Source: Deinococcus rhizophilus (lineage in GTDB: Bacteria; Deinococcota; Deinococci; Deinococcales; Deinococcaceae). From it: 10,079 nt of DNA. Position numbers and translations under genes: made by a program. Of the stretch, positions 1 through 6,887 are shown in pieces. Under the pieces are notes generated by a model, which made no database searches, was not told the DNA's origin, and saw only the letters and a program-made list of their open reading frames with translations. The stretch is taken from assembly GCF_030271215.1 (NCBI RefSeq), contig NZ_JASNGB010000107.1, positions 1 to 10,079 on the forward strand. Direction: 5' to 3'. Within the stretch, counting starts at the first letter, position 1, and each line of letters begins with the position of its first letter.

Positions 1-43
1 ACGAGAACCAGCACTATGCCGCGTAAACTGAAAGATGTCAGTT
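1..43 (-). mobile_element. Partial end of an unidentified insertion sequence (runs off the left edge)
   Basis: Read on the minus strand from 43 to 25, the sequence is AACTGACATCTTTCAGTTT. This matches 18 of 19 bases of 10039-10057 on the plus strand (AACTGACATCTTGCAGTTT), after which the two diverge. This is the pattern expected of imperfect terminal inverted repeats of one IS. The reading frame of the adjacent primase-like gene ends abruptly in this motif (TGA at 38-40), which supports an insertion. The transposase would lie outside the window, so the family cannot be named. The exact junction could be a few bases either side of 41-43. Confidence 0.55.
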
Positions 44-1138
44 AAAGCAGTTCACCCCCGGAATCGCCATCTCCAGCACCAGGTCTGACGCCGCGACGCC
101 GATGCTCATGCAGTCGAACTCCCCTTCCGTGATGACGATGACGCCGTCTTGCTGCGTGACTGCCTCAATGCGGAAGGGCCGGGCGTTGCTGCCGGGAGCA
201 ATGCCGCCCGCAGACGGCTTGAGGTACTTCGGCTTCTTGCCAGTGAGCGTGCGGGCGTTCACCACCGGGACTGACCCGTCCGGTTGACGGTAGGGGATGA
301 TGACCCGATCCAGAAAGCCGAAGGCCGGGTAGAGTTCCTCTTTCTCGTAGTCCCAGCCCTGCGGCAGGAGTTCCGCCGGGAAGCCTCTCGCCACGTAGCC
401 CAGGCCATAGCGGGCGATGGCGGCTTCCAGGCCTCTCTCGGCGAGGTACTGGCGCGCCTGGGGTGATTGGGAGGCCGGATGCTGCGCGGTCTTGCGAAGT
501 CGCTCGTAGGCCGCCTTGGCAAAGTCGGTGAGGTCGAGGTTGAGCCTCGGCACGCTGGCCGCCCGCCTCACGTTCTCCTCGGCGCGTTTGGCGAGTTCGG
601 CTTGGCGTTCCGGCGGCAATCTCTGGCCCCCGTCCAGAAAGTCCAGGGCCTGCCGGGTTTCGGAAAAGCCCATGGCCGCCTTGACGAGGTCCAGCACATC
701 GCCGTGGGCCTTGCACGAGGAGCAAATCCAGGTGCCGCTCCTCGGATGGGGGCCGTGGTGGATGTGGAGGTTGGGGTGACTCGCCCCGTCGCCGTGGACC
801 GGGCAGGCGGCGACCGACGTGGTCGGCCCCTTCTGCTGGTAGCCGTCCAGGATGCGGCTGGCAACCTCCTCGATGGGATGCTCGCGGCGGATGCGCTCGA
901 AATCCACCTTGCCGCGCTCGAAACTCACCCCATGGGGTGGGGCCACCGGAGTACTGGACCGCGCCGGGGTGGCCGTGAAGTCACCCACCAGGACGCTCAG
1001 AACGTCGTCGTCGAGGCCCTCGTACTCGATCTCGACGTCCCGCTCGTAGCGGGGCTCCAGGGGGTTGGTGCCCCCGGCTCGCAATAGCTTGGTGGAGAGA
1101 CCGACCAGCCCCTTCCAGCTTTCGAGGATCGTGCCCAT
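38..1138 (-). CDS. DnaG-type primase-like protein with CHC2 zinc finger, C-terminally truncated in the TOPRIM domain
   Basis: The 366-residue product resembles the primases or primase-helicases of plasmids, phages and integrative elements. A CHC2-type zinc ribbon is visible (Cys112-x2-His115 ... Cys139-x2-Cys142), which in this family binds DNA template. A middle linker follows. A region at about 230-310 resembles the DnaG core (YLAERGLEAAIARYGLGYV, then FLDRVIIPYRQPDG). The first TOPRIM motif follows (VIVITEGEFD, catalytic-type Glu338). The protein stops at residue 366, right after IPGVN, before the DxD metal-binding motif that TOPRIM catalysis needs. The stop codon lies in the putative IS end at 1-43, so I read this as a gene cut by insertion and probably inactive as a primase. 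The ATG at 1136-1138 has only a weak ribosome-binding site. It is divergent from osmF, with a palindrome 36 bp upstream. The family is clear; its original element is not. Confidence 0.8.
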   Translation of the reverse strand: MGTILESWKGLVGLSTKLLRAGGTNPLEPRYERDVEIEYEGLDDDVLSVLVGDFTATPARSSTPVAPPHGVSFERGKVDFERIRREHPIEEVASRILDGYQQKGPTTSVAACPVHGDGASHPNLHIHHGPHPRSGTWICSSCKAHGDVLDLVKAAMGFSETRQALDFLDGGQRLPPERQAELAKRAEENVRRAASVPRLNLDLTDFAKAAYERLRKTAQHPASQSPQARQYLAERGLEAAIARYGLGYVARGFPAELLPQGWDYEKEELYPAFGFLDRVIIPYRQPDGSVPVVNARTLTGKKPKYLKPSAGGIAPGSNARPFRIEAVTQQDGVIVITEGEFDCMSIGVAASDLVLEMAIPGVNCFN

Positions 1139-1173
1139 GCCCGGATCTCAGGAGTCTCCCGTCTTCAACTACC

Positions 1174-1191
1174 GTTCTTTTCGAAAAGAAC
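1174..1191. repeat. 18-bp perfect palindrome, copy 1 (upstream of the transporter operon)
   Basis: GTTCTTTTCGAAAAGAAC is perfectly self-complementary. It lies in the 169-bp divergent intergenic region, 36 bp upstream of the primase-like start and 117 bp upstream of osmF. An identical copy lies at 5075-5092 beyond the end of the operon. Both copies are preceded by C and followed by AG, so 21 bp are identical. No T-run follows, so it is not an ordinary terminator. It could be an operator for a dimeric regulator, a dispersed genomic repeat, or the scar or boundary of a mobile segment; the sequence alone does not decide. Confidence 0.8.
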
Positions 1192-1307
1192 AGTGAGGGC
1201 CTCCCTTCACCCCGGTGGACGAAGGCGCAAAAGCAGCCTTTCTCCTTGCTGCTCTGTAACCTGCCCCACCCGTTTCCTCGCCGCCCCATCGGTACGGTGG
1301 GGGCACC

Positions 1308-2210
1308 ATGAGACTCCTGCTCCTGACCTCCGCCGCGCTGCTCCTCGGCACCGCGAGCGCCAAACCCATCGTCGTGGGCAGCAAGCTCGACCCCGAAGCG
1401 CAGATTCTGGGCCAGATAATCGTCCTGACGCTGCGCAACGCCGGGCTGGAAGTGACCGACCGGACCAACCTGGGCGACACCGGCGTCAACCGCCGGGCCA
1501 TCCTGGCGGGCGAGATCGACGTCTATCCCGAGTACACCGGCAACGCGGTCTACCTCTTCCCGCAGGCGAAGATCGGGGCGAAGGACGCGGGCAACCCGGG
1601 CCGCATCTACGCCCTGGCGCGGCAACTCGACGCCCGCAACGGCATCACCTGGCTCCGGCCCGCCAACGTGAACAACACCTGGGTGATCGCCGTGCCACGG
1701 GCGCTGGCCACCGCGCAGAAGCTGGGCAGCGTGACCGACCTCGCCCGCTACCTGAAGGCCGGGGGACGCTTCAAGATCGCGGGCAGTCCGGAGTTCTTCA
1801 ACCGGCCTGACACCATGCCGGCGTTCGAGAAGGTCTACGGCTTCAAGTTGCGCGCCGATCAGAAGCTGGTTCTCGCCGGTGCCACGCCCCCCCAGACCCA
1901 GCAGGCCGCCGCGGGCGGTACCAGCGGCGTGAACGCGGCCATGGCCTACGGCACGGACGGCACGCTCGCTGCGCTGAACATGGTGGCCCTCTCCGATCCC
2001 AAGGGGGCGCAGGCGGTCTACCAACCTGCCCCCATTATCCGGACCAGCGTGCTGCGCGAGAACCCGCGCATCGAGGCCCTGCTGAACAAGACCTTCGCCG
2101 GCCTCACCCAGCCGGCCCTGCGGCGGCTGAACGCCCAGGTCGCCCTGGAAGGCCGCACCGCCCGCAACGTGGCCGAGGCGTACCTGAAAAGCCGGGGGCT
2201 GATCCGTTAG
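1308..2210 (+). CDS. osmF: Osmoprotectant (glycine betaine/choline-type) ABC transporter substrate-binding protein
   Basis: This is the 300-residue periplasmic ligand-binding subunit of an OsmF/YehZ-OpuBC-type importer (E. coli YehZ is about 305 residues). A Sec signal peptide is visible: MRLLL, a hydrophobic core, then cleavage after TASA at about residue 18. There is no lipobox cysteine, so it is probably a soluble secreted or periplasmic protein. The mature protein opens with the family strand IVVGSK (21-26) and has NLGDTGVNRRAILAGEIDVYPEYTG (54-78), the hallmark of this OpuAC-like fold. GGTSGVNAAMAYGTDG (203-218) corresponds to the second-lobe ligand loop. The start is chosen because ATG 1308 follows a GGTGGGGG ribosome-binding site and begins the signal peptide. 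It is the first gene of the operon, 58 bp before the annotated start of the permease. The exact ligand is not determined by sequence; in E. coli this system is a low-affinity glycine betaine importer. Confidence 0.9.
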   Translation: MRLLLLTSAALLLGTASAKPIVVGSKLDPEAQILGQIIVLTLRNAGLEVTDRTNLGDTGVNRRAILAGEIDVYPEYTGNAVYLFPQAKIGAKDAGNPGRIYALARQLDARNGITWLRPANVNNTWVIAVPRALATAQKLGSVTDLARYLKAGGRFKIAGSPEFFNRPDTMPAFEKVYGFKLRADQKLVLAGATPPQTQQAAAGGTSGVNAAMAYGTDGTLAALNMVALSDPKGAQAVYQPAPIIRTSVLRENPRIEALLNKTFAGLTQPALRRLNAQVALEGRTARNVAEAYLKSRGLIR

Positions 2211-2268
2211 CGCGTGTCCGTCCGCACCGGGGGACACCCGGGCCGTCCTCGCGCTGGGGGCCCTGCCC

Positions 2269-3348
2269 ATGCTGGCCGGAGCGGTCCTTCCCTGGGTGCT
2301 GCTGCGGCCCAACCGGCTCGCGCCGGGGGACTCCGTGGGCCTGCCCCCGGCCCTGCTCGCGGGGGCGGTTCTCCTCGCCCTCCTGCCGGGTTTCTCCGCC
2401 TGGCGCACACCCCGCCTGACCTGGCTGGCGGCCGCCCTGACGCTGTGGGCCGGAGTTTGGCTGCTGGGAAACCAGACGGGTGCAGCCCTCGCCGGACAGC
2501 TCCCCTTCGCGCGGGCGAGCGCGGCGAGTGGGGCGTGGCTGTACCTGCTGGGCGCGGGGGTGACCAGTTACGGCGCCGCGAGGTTGGCCCCCCGCGCGGG
2601 TCTCGCCTGGCTGGGGCTGGCCGGAGCCGCCGCCCTTCTCCTCTCCGGACACCTGAACAGCTGGTCGGTCCTCGTCGAGGGCCGCGCCGAGGGGGAACGC
2701 TGGGGGGCGGCCTTGGCGCAGCACCTGCGGCTGGTCGGCGGGGCGCTGGGCCTCGCGCTGCTGATCGGGGCGCCCCTGGCGGTCTGGATCTCCGGGCGTG
2801 ACCGGGCGGCGGCCACCGTCCTGGGCCTGGCGAGCGGCATCCAGACGCTGCCCAGCCTCGCCCTGCTGGGCCTGCTGATCGCGCCCCTCTCGGCGCTGGC
2901 GAACGCCGTTCCGGCCCTGCGGGAGGTGGGCGTGGGGGGCATCGGCGTCGCTCCGGCCCTCACGGCGATGACCCTCTACGCCCTGCTGCCCGTGCTGCGC
3001 AACGGGGTGGCGTCCCTCCGGGGCGTGTCCGCGAGTGCCGTGGACGCCGCGCGGGGCATGGGAATGACCCCGGCCCAGCTGTTCTGGCGGGTGCAGCTCC
3101 CCCTCGCCCTTCCGGTGTGGCTCAGCGGGGTGCGGCAGGCCGCCGTGCTGCTGACCGGGGTGGCGGCCGTGGCGGCGCTGATCGGGGCCGGGGGCCTGGG
3201 CACCTACATCCTGGGCGGCTTACAAAGCGCGGCGAGCGACCTGATCCTGCTGGGAGCGGTGCCCGCCGCGCTGCTCGCCCTGGCGCTCGACGGCGGCCTG
3301 CGCCGCGCTGAAGGCTGGCTGGCCCGCCGCCTGGGAGGGCCCGCATGA
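2269..3348 (+). CDS. yehY: Osmoprotectant ABC transporter permease, large subunit with extra N-terminal membrane segments
   Basis: This is an inner-membrane permease of the YehY type (E. coli YehY is about 385 residues; here 359). Hydrophobic segments at about 28-44, 52-68, 88-103 and 110-127 form the extra N-terminal region typical of YehY. A BPD_transp_1 domain follows (about 146-345). Its EAA cytoplasmic loop, which contacts the ATPase, is DAARGMGMTPAQLFWRVQLP (259-278). The ATG at 2269 has GGGGG 8 nt upstream, but the protein then starts in the middle of a hydrophobic stretch. The in-frame sequence upstream (AVLALGALP, 2242-2268) would complete the first helix but has no ATG, GTG or TTG; that frame is open only from 2203. 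A GTG at 2214 lies one frame away, and loss of one G from the G5 run at 2229-2233 would join it. The start is therefore uncertain. The end overlaps the ATPase start by 4 bp (ATGA). Confidence 0.88.
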   Translation: MLAGAVLPWVLLRPNRLAPGDSVGLPPALLAGAVLLALLPGFSAWRTPRLTWLAAALTLWAGVWLLGNQTGAALAGQLPFARASAASGAWLYLLGAGVTSYGAARLAPRAGLAWLGLAGAAALLLSGHLNSWSVLVEGRAEGERWGAALAQHLRLVGGALGLALLIGAPLAVWISGRDRAAATVLGLASGIQTLPSLALLGLLIAPLSALANAVPALREVGVGGIGVAPALTAMTLYALLPVLRNGVASLRGVSASAVDAARGMGMTPAQLFWRVQLPLALPVWLSGVRQAAVLLTGVAAVAALIGAGGLGTYILGGLQSAASDLILLGAVPAALLALALDGGLRRAEGWLARRLGGPA

Positions 3349-4277
3349 TCGAGTTGCAAGGCGTGGAGAAACGCTACGGGAACGCCCCCGCGGTGGAGGA
3401 CCTCACCCTCACCTTCCCCGAGGGTGCCCTCTGCGCCCTGCTGGGACCTTCCGGCTGCGGCAAGACGACCACCCTGCGGATGATCAACCGCCTGGTGGAG
3501 CCCAGCGGGGGACGGGTCCTGCTGGCGGGCGAGGACACCCGCGCCCTGCGCCCGGAGGTGCTGCGGCGCCGCATCGGGTACGTGATCCAGCATGTCGGCC
3601 TCTTTCCGCACCTCACGGTCGCGCAGAACGTGGCGACCGTGCCGGACCTGCTGGGCTGGGACCGCCAGCGAACGGCCGCGCGGGTCGACGAGTTGCTCGA
3701 CCTCGTGGGCCTCGACCCCGGGACCTACCGCGATCAGCGGCCCGCGCAGCTGTCGGGGGGACAGGCGCAGCGGGTAGGGGTGGCCCGCGCCCTGGCCGCT
3801 GACCCCCCGGTCCTCCTAATGGACGAGCCCTTCGGGGCTCTCGATCCGCTGGCCCGCGAGTGGCTTCAGCTCGCCTTCCGCGACATCCAGCGGCGGCTCG
3901 GCACCACTGTGGTGATGGTCACCCACGATATCGACGAGGCGCTGCGGCTAGGTGACCTCGTGGCGCTGATGCGGGGGGGGCGCCTGGTGCAGTTCGGCTC
4001 CCCCGACGACCTCGTCCTGCGCCCGGCCGACCCGTTCGTGCGGCAGTTCCTGGGCGAGGACGCGCCACTGCGCCAGCTCGCGGGCCAGCCCCTCTCGGCC
4101 TTCGTGTCCCCCGGCGACCCGGCCGGGCTGCCGGTGGTGGACGCCTCGCTGGACGCGCGGGAAGCTCTCGGCGTCCTGCTGCGTGAGGGAGCCGACGCCC
4201 TCGCCGTTCAGGACGGAGGCGCCCCGCTCGGCGTGGTGCGCTGGCACGACCTGCGGGGAAGTGGACGCCGCCCGTGA
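3345..4277 (+). CDS. yehX: Osmoprotectant ABC transporter ATP-binding protein
   Basis: This cytoplasmic ATPase powers the importer; at 310 residues it is close to E. coli YehX (about 308). All nucleotide-binding motifs are intact: Walker A GPSGCGKTT (34-42), Q-loop Gln82, signature LSGGQ (136-140), Walker B VLLMDEP (156-162), D-loop GALD (164-167) and switch His194 (THDIDEA). The C-terminal part, about 245-305, is a short region resembling a single CBS-type regulatory module (LPVVDASLDAREALGVLL ... DALAVQDGGAPLGVV). In OpuA/ProV-type ATPases, such modules sense ionic strength. The ATG overlaps the permease stop in ATGA and is preceded by a GGGAGGG ribosome-binding site, so it is translationally coupled. 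The G8 run at 3973-3980 is in frame and encodes part of MRGGR. The family call is secure; the osmotic-sensing role is inferred. Confidence 0.92.
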   Translation: MIELQGVEKRYGNAPAVEDLTLTFPEGALCALLGPSGCGKTTTLRMINRLVEPSGGRVLLAGEDTRALRPEVLRRRIGYVIQHVGLFPHLTVAQNVATVPDLLGWDRQRTAARVDELLDLVGLDPGTYRDQRPAQLSGGQAQRVGVARALAADPPVLLMDEPFGALDPLAREWLQLAFRDIQRRLGTTVVMVTHDIDEALRLGDLVALMRGGRLVQFGSPDDLVLRPADPFVRQFLGEDAPLRQLAGQPLSAFVSPGDPAGLPVVDASLDAREALGVLLREGADALAVQDGGAPLGVVRWHDLRGSGRRP

Positions 4278-4978
4278 GAGGGTTGGGCGCCCTCCTCTGG
4301 CCCGCCCTCCTGGTCCTCTGCCTGTGGCCGGGGGTGCTGCCTGGCCTGCTCGCTCCACTGGCGGGAGGGGAGCCCCCCACGCTGGACACGCCGCTGTGGC
4401 GGCTCACCCTCGTCCACCTGGGCCTGGTGGCGGCGGCGACCGTGGTGGTGGTGGCCCTCGGCGTCCCCCTCGCCTTGGCGGTCACGCGTCCCGGCCGGGA
4501 CGCCCTGCGTGACCTGACCGGGGCCGTGGCGGGCCTGGGGCAAACGGTGCCGACCTTCGCCCTGCTGGCCCTCGCTGTGCCCGCCCTGGGATTCGGATGG
4601 CCGCCGACCCTGCTGGGCCTGGTGCTCTACGGCCTGACTCCGGTGGTGGGCAACGGCATCGCGGCGCTGCGGGCGGTCGACCCTGATGCCCTTGACGCAG
4701 CCCGCGGCATGGGCATGACACCAGGACAGACCCTGCGGCGCATCGAACTGCCGCTGGCCCGCCCGGTGCTGCTTGCAGGCATCCGCACCGCGACCGTCTA
4801 CAACGTCGGCACCGCCACCGTGGGCGCCGCGTTGGGCGCGGGCGGCCTGGGCGAGCCCATTATCAACGGCCTCTCCCAGCAGAACACGGCCCTGGTGATG
4901 GTGGGCGCGGTGCTCGCGGCGCTGCTGGCGCTGAGCCTGGATGCCCTTCTGGGACAGGGGTCCAGGCAGCGGCAATGA
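4274..4978 (+). CDS. yehW: Osmoprotectant ABC transporter permease, small subunit
   Basis: This 234-residue membrane permease is of the YehW/OpuCB type (E. coli YehW is about 243 residues). It has an N-terminal hydrophobic segment (7-28), then a BPD_transp_1 domain (about 42-225). The EAA loop, DAARGMGMTPGQTLRRIELP (141-160), is nearly identical to that of the large permease in the same operon. This fits a heterodimeric channel bound by two copies of the ATPase. The GTG start at 4274 overlaps the ATPase stop (GTGA), with a purine-rich GGGGAAGTGGA about 12 nt upstream, so translation is probably coupled. It is the last gene of the operon. No terminator with a T-run follows, only GC-rich stem-loops at 5001-5065. 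Confidence 0.9.
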   Translation: MRGLGALLWPALLVLCLWPGVLPGLLAPLAGGEPPTLDTPLWRLTLVHLGLVAAATVVVVALGVPLALAVTRPGRDALRDLTGAVAGLGQTVPTFALLALAVPALGFGWPPTLLGLVLYGLTPVVGNGIAALRAVDPDALDAARGMGMTPGQTLRRIELPLARPVLLAGIRTATVYNVGTATVGAALGAGGLGEPIINGLSQQNTALVMVGAVLAALLALSLDALLGQGSRQRQ

Positions 4979-5207
4979 ACCAGCTACCCTTGTGAGTGCG
5001 GTCTGCAACTCCCGCAGACGTGGGATGCGGCTTGCCCCAGGGCTGATGCCCAGCTGGAGCTGGGGAGTTGAGGCGTTCTTTTCGAAAAGAACAGGGGAAG
5101 CGGCATTCGCGGCTGCCTCTCCCTCGTTGTTTGGTGCCAACGCCCAAGCCTGCAGGCGCGGCACCAGGCCAGGGCCCACCACGTCCGCGGGACTTCGTTG
5201 CCGTTAG
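4979..5207. other. Non-coding gap between transporter operon and IS200/IS605 element
   Basis: I see no credible gene here; the open frames have no ribosome-binding site or recognisable family. Just after the yehW stop there are stem-loops: GTCTGC/GCAGAC with a 7-nt loop (5001-5019), and CCCAGCT/AGCTGGG with a 2-nt spacer (5049-5064). The second can alternatively pair CCCCAG (5035-5040) with CTGGGG (5060-5065). They lack a T-run, so they are at best a weak or atypical terminator for the operon. The palindrome copy at 5075-5092 lies within this stretch. From about 5095 to 5207 I see no further structure. Confidence 0.5.
5075..5092. repeat. 18-bp perfect palindrome, copy 2 (downstream of the transporter operon)
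   Basis: Identical to 1174-1191 (GTTCTTTTCGAAAAGAAC), with the same C before and AG after it. It lies 96 bp past the yehW stop and about 115 bp before the IS200/IS605 left end. Sequence further out is not shared between the two copies, so this is not a long duplicated segment. Confidence 0.8.
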
Positions 5208-5223
5208 AAAAAGTGGCGTAATC

Positions 5224-5243
5224 CCCCGGTTTTCAAACCGGGG
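5224..5243 (+). repeat. Left-end hairpin of the IS200/IS605 element
   Basis: CCCCGGTT-TTCA-AACCGGGG is a perfect 8-bp stem with a TTCA loop (9 bp if the T-A pair in the loop closes). In this family, TnpA binds such a hairpin near the left cleavage site. Two further stems follow: GCCCCC-AAC-GGGGGC (5250-5264) and CGCC-GTA-GGCG (5274-5284). They form a structured leader ahead of tnpA. Confidence 0.75.
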
Positions 5244-5323
5244 ATATAAGCCCCCAACGGGGGCGCAATTCGACGCCGTAGGCGGCGCAGGGCCACCTGT
5301 AGCGGGCCGTCATGTGATACCAA

Positions 5324-5740
5324 ATGCACATGGCTGGAGAGCGTTCCACACGACACGCGCACTTCAATCTGAACTACCATCTGGTGTTCACGCCGAAGTA
5401 CCGCCGTCGTTCGTTCTACGGCCCCGCCCGCGAACGCCTGATGGAGATTTTCACTGCCACCTGCGCGGAACGGGACTGGCTTATCCGGGGCATGGAGGTC
5501 ATGCCTGACCACGTTCACCTCTTCCTCTCCTGCCCGCCGAAGTGGGCACCCTCCGACATTGCCAAGATTCTGAAGGGCGTGTCCGCACGGCTGCTGCTGC
5601 AAGAGTTCCCCGAATTGAAGCGGCGCGGCCACCTGTGGACCCCCTCCTACTACGTGGGGTCGGCGGGGGCAATCTCGGCAGAGGTGATTCAGCGGTACAT
5701 CGAGGGGCAACGCAAAGGGCAGGTGGACGATGGGGCATAA
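5324..5740 (+). CDS. tnpA: TnpA, HUH single-strand transposase (Y1) of the IS200/IS605 family
   Basis: This 138-residue Y1 transposase (ISDra2 TnpA is about 140) cuts and joins single-stranded IS ends as a dimer. The HUH metal-binding pair is His63-Val-His65 in MEVMPDHVHLFLS. The nucleophile is Tyr125 in the helix QRYIEGQ, with Gln129 in the usual metal-coordinating position. The family motifs RSTRHAHFNLNYHLVFTPKYR (8-28) and ALKG-like KILKGVSARLL (81-91) are present. The frame has a stop at 5315-5317, so translation begins at ATG 5324 or ATG 5330. Neither has a clear ribosome-binding site, and the leader is full of hairpins, which suggests low expression, as known for IS200. Immediately upstream, in the same frame, is a start-stop ATGTGA (5312-5317). 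The 3' end overlaps tnpB. Confidence 0.93.
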   Translation: MHMAGERSTRHAHFNLNYHLVFTPKYRRRSFYGPARERLMEIFTATCAERDWLIRGMEVMPDHVHLFLSCPPKWAPSDIAKILKGVSARLLLQEFPELKRRGHLWTPSYYVGSAGAISAEVIQRYIEGQRKGQVDDGA

Positions 5741-6887
5741 AACGTTCAAGTACCGCCTGTTCCCGAACCGCGCCCAGATTGCCGTGCTGGACGAGACGCT
5801 GCGGCTGTGCCGCACCCTCTACAACGCAGCGCTGGAGGAGCGCCGGACGGCATATCGGAAGTGCGGCGTGTCGGTCAGCTACTACGAGCAGAAACGTGCC
5901 CTGACCGAAATCAAGGCCGACCTGCCGGAGTACAAGGGCGTCCACTCGCAGGTGTTGCAGGACGTGGTAGAGCGGCTGGACAAGTCCTTCAAGGGCTTTT
6001 TCAGGCGGGTCAAGTCCGGCATCAAGGCTGGGTATCCGAGGTTCAAGGGGAGATTCCACTACGACTCCTTCACCTACCCGCAGGCAGGCAAGACGGGGGC
6101 GATGCCCTTGCCGGAATCCGGCAAGGTCTACCTGTCCAAAATCGGCAACGTCCGCTGCAAGTACCACCGCCCGCTGGAAGGGACGGTCAAGACCGCCACC
6201 GTCAAGCGGGAGGGGGACAAGTGGTACATCGTGTTCACCTGCGAGGTGGAGGCTTGCCCGCTGCCCGCGACTGGGGACGTGGCGGGGATTGACCTCGGCA
6301 CCAACCCCAACTTCCTCATCACCTCGGACGGGGAGTTCGTGGAAGCACCCCGGCACCTCAAAAAGGCCGAGCGCAAGATTGGGCAACTCCAGCGCAAAGC
6401 CAGCAAGAAGAAGCGGGGCAGCCGTCGTCACCGGGAGCTGAAGCGGCAGATTGCTGCTGAGCACCGCCGGGTGGCGAACCGGAGACGGGATTTCCACCAC
6501 AAGACCGCCCGCACGCTGGTCAACCGCCACGACGCCATCTTTCACGAAGACCTCAACATCTTCGGCCTTGCCCGCACCCGCACCGCCAAAGGCGTGCTGG
6601 ACGCGGGGTGGGCGAGCTTCATCAACATCCTGTCCCTCAAAGCTGCGAACGCTGGAAGGACAGTTCTGGGGGTTGACCCCAAGTACACGAGTCAGGATTG
6701 CAGCGAGTGCGGCCACAGGCAGAAGGTCAAAATCGGCCACGCCTACGTCTGCGCGAACTGCGGGATGGATATGCACAGAGATGTGAATGCCGCCGTCAAC
6801 ATCCTGAACCGGGGCCGGGATGCGGCCTTCTGCGAGAGCGTGCAGTCTACGGCGCTTGCTGACCAGAGAAGCCCCCTACTTCAGTAG
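5730..6887 (+). CDS. tnpB: TnpB, RNA-guided RuvC-like nuclease of the IS200/IS605 family
   Basis: The 385-residue product belongs to the TnpB family, ancestral to Cas12. In ISDra2 and relatives, TnpB is an omegaRNA-guided DNA endonuclease that cuts next to the transposon-adjacent motif. The N-terminal wedge-type segment is present (KTFKYRLFPNRAQ, LYNAALEERR). The RuvC triad appears complete: Asp188 in GIDLGTN, Glu273 in HEDLNI and Asp351 in MHRDVNAAVNIL. The zinc finger is also complete, with Cys324-x2-Cys327 and Cys341-x2-Cys344. ATG 5730 is preceded by AGGTGG and overlaps the end of tnpA by 11 bp, so the two are coupled. The stop codon (6885-6887) lies in the right-end hairpin, so the 3' coding end doubles as structural RNA, as in other TnpB loci. 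The protein is slightly shorter than ISDra2 TnpB (408 residues), with no motif missing. Confidence 0.95.
   Translation: MGHKTFKYRLFPNRAQIAVLDETLRLCRTLYNAALEERRTAYRKCGVSVSYYEQKRALTEIKADLPEYKGVHSQVLQDVVERLDKSFKGFFRRVKSGIKAGYPRFKGRFHYDSFTYPQAGKTGAMPLPESGKVYLSKIGNVRCKYHRPLEGTVKTATVKREGDKWYIVFTCEVEACPLPATGDVAGIDLGTNPNFLITSDGEFVEAPRHLKKAERKIGQLQRKASKKKRGSRRHRELKRQIAAEHRRVANRRRDFHHKTARTLVNRHDAIFHEDLNIFGLARTRTAKGVLDAGWASFINILSLKAANAGRTVLGVDPKYTSQDCSECGHRQKVKIGHAYVCANCGMDMHRDVNAAVNILNRGRDAAFCESVQSTALADQRSPLLQ

Noticed and set aside
1174..1191. Palindrome as an intrinsic terminator
   Set aside because: The AT-rich stem has no following T-run, and copy 1 lies upstream of both flanking genes. It does not fit a terminator.
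1232..1253. Stem-loop AGCAGC/GCTGCT upstream of osmF, followed by TTTT on the minus strand
   Set aside because: The stem is only 6 bp with a 10-nt loop and a 4-base T-run, and there is no gene upstream of it on the minus strand to terminate. Too weak to call.
1190..1307. Sigma-70-type promoter for osmF
   Set aside because: No -35/-10 pair with reasonable spacing and match was found; TTGCTG at 1247 has no AT-rich -10 at the right distance.
981..2408. 475-residue open frame on the minus strand
   Set aside because: It runs antisense through osmF and the 5' end of the primase-like gene. Its composition is low-complexity Arg/Gly/Ala, as expected from the reverse of GC-rich codons. No family or ribosome-binding site is recognisable.
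5499..6776. 425-residue open frame on the minus strand
   Set aside because: It is antisense to tnpA/tnpB, whose motifs are unambiguous. It is a GC-driven shadow frame.
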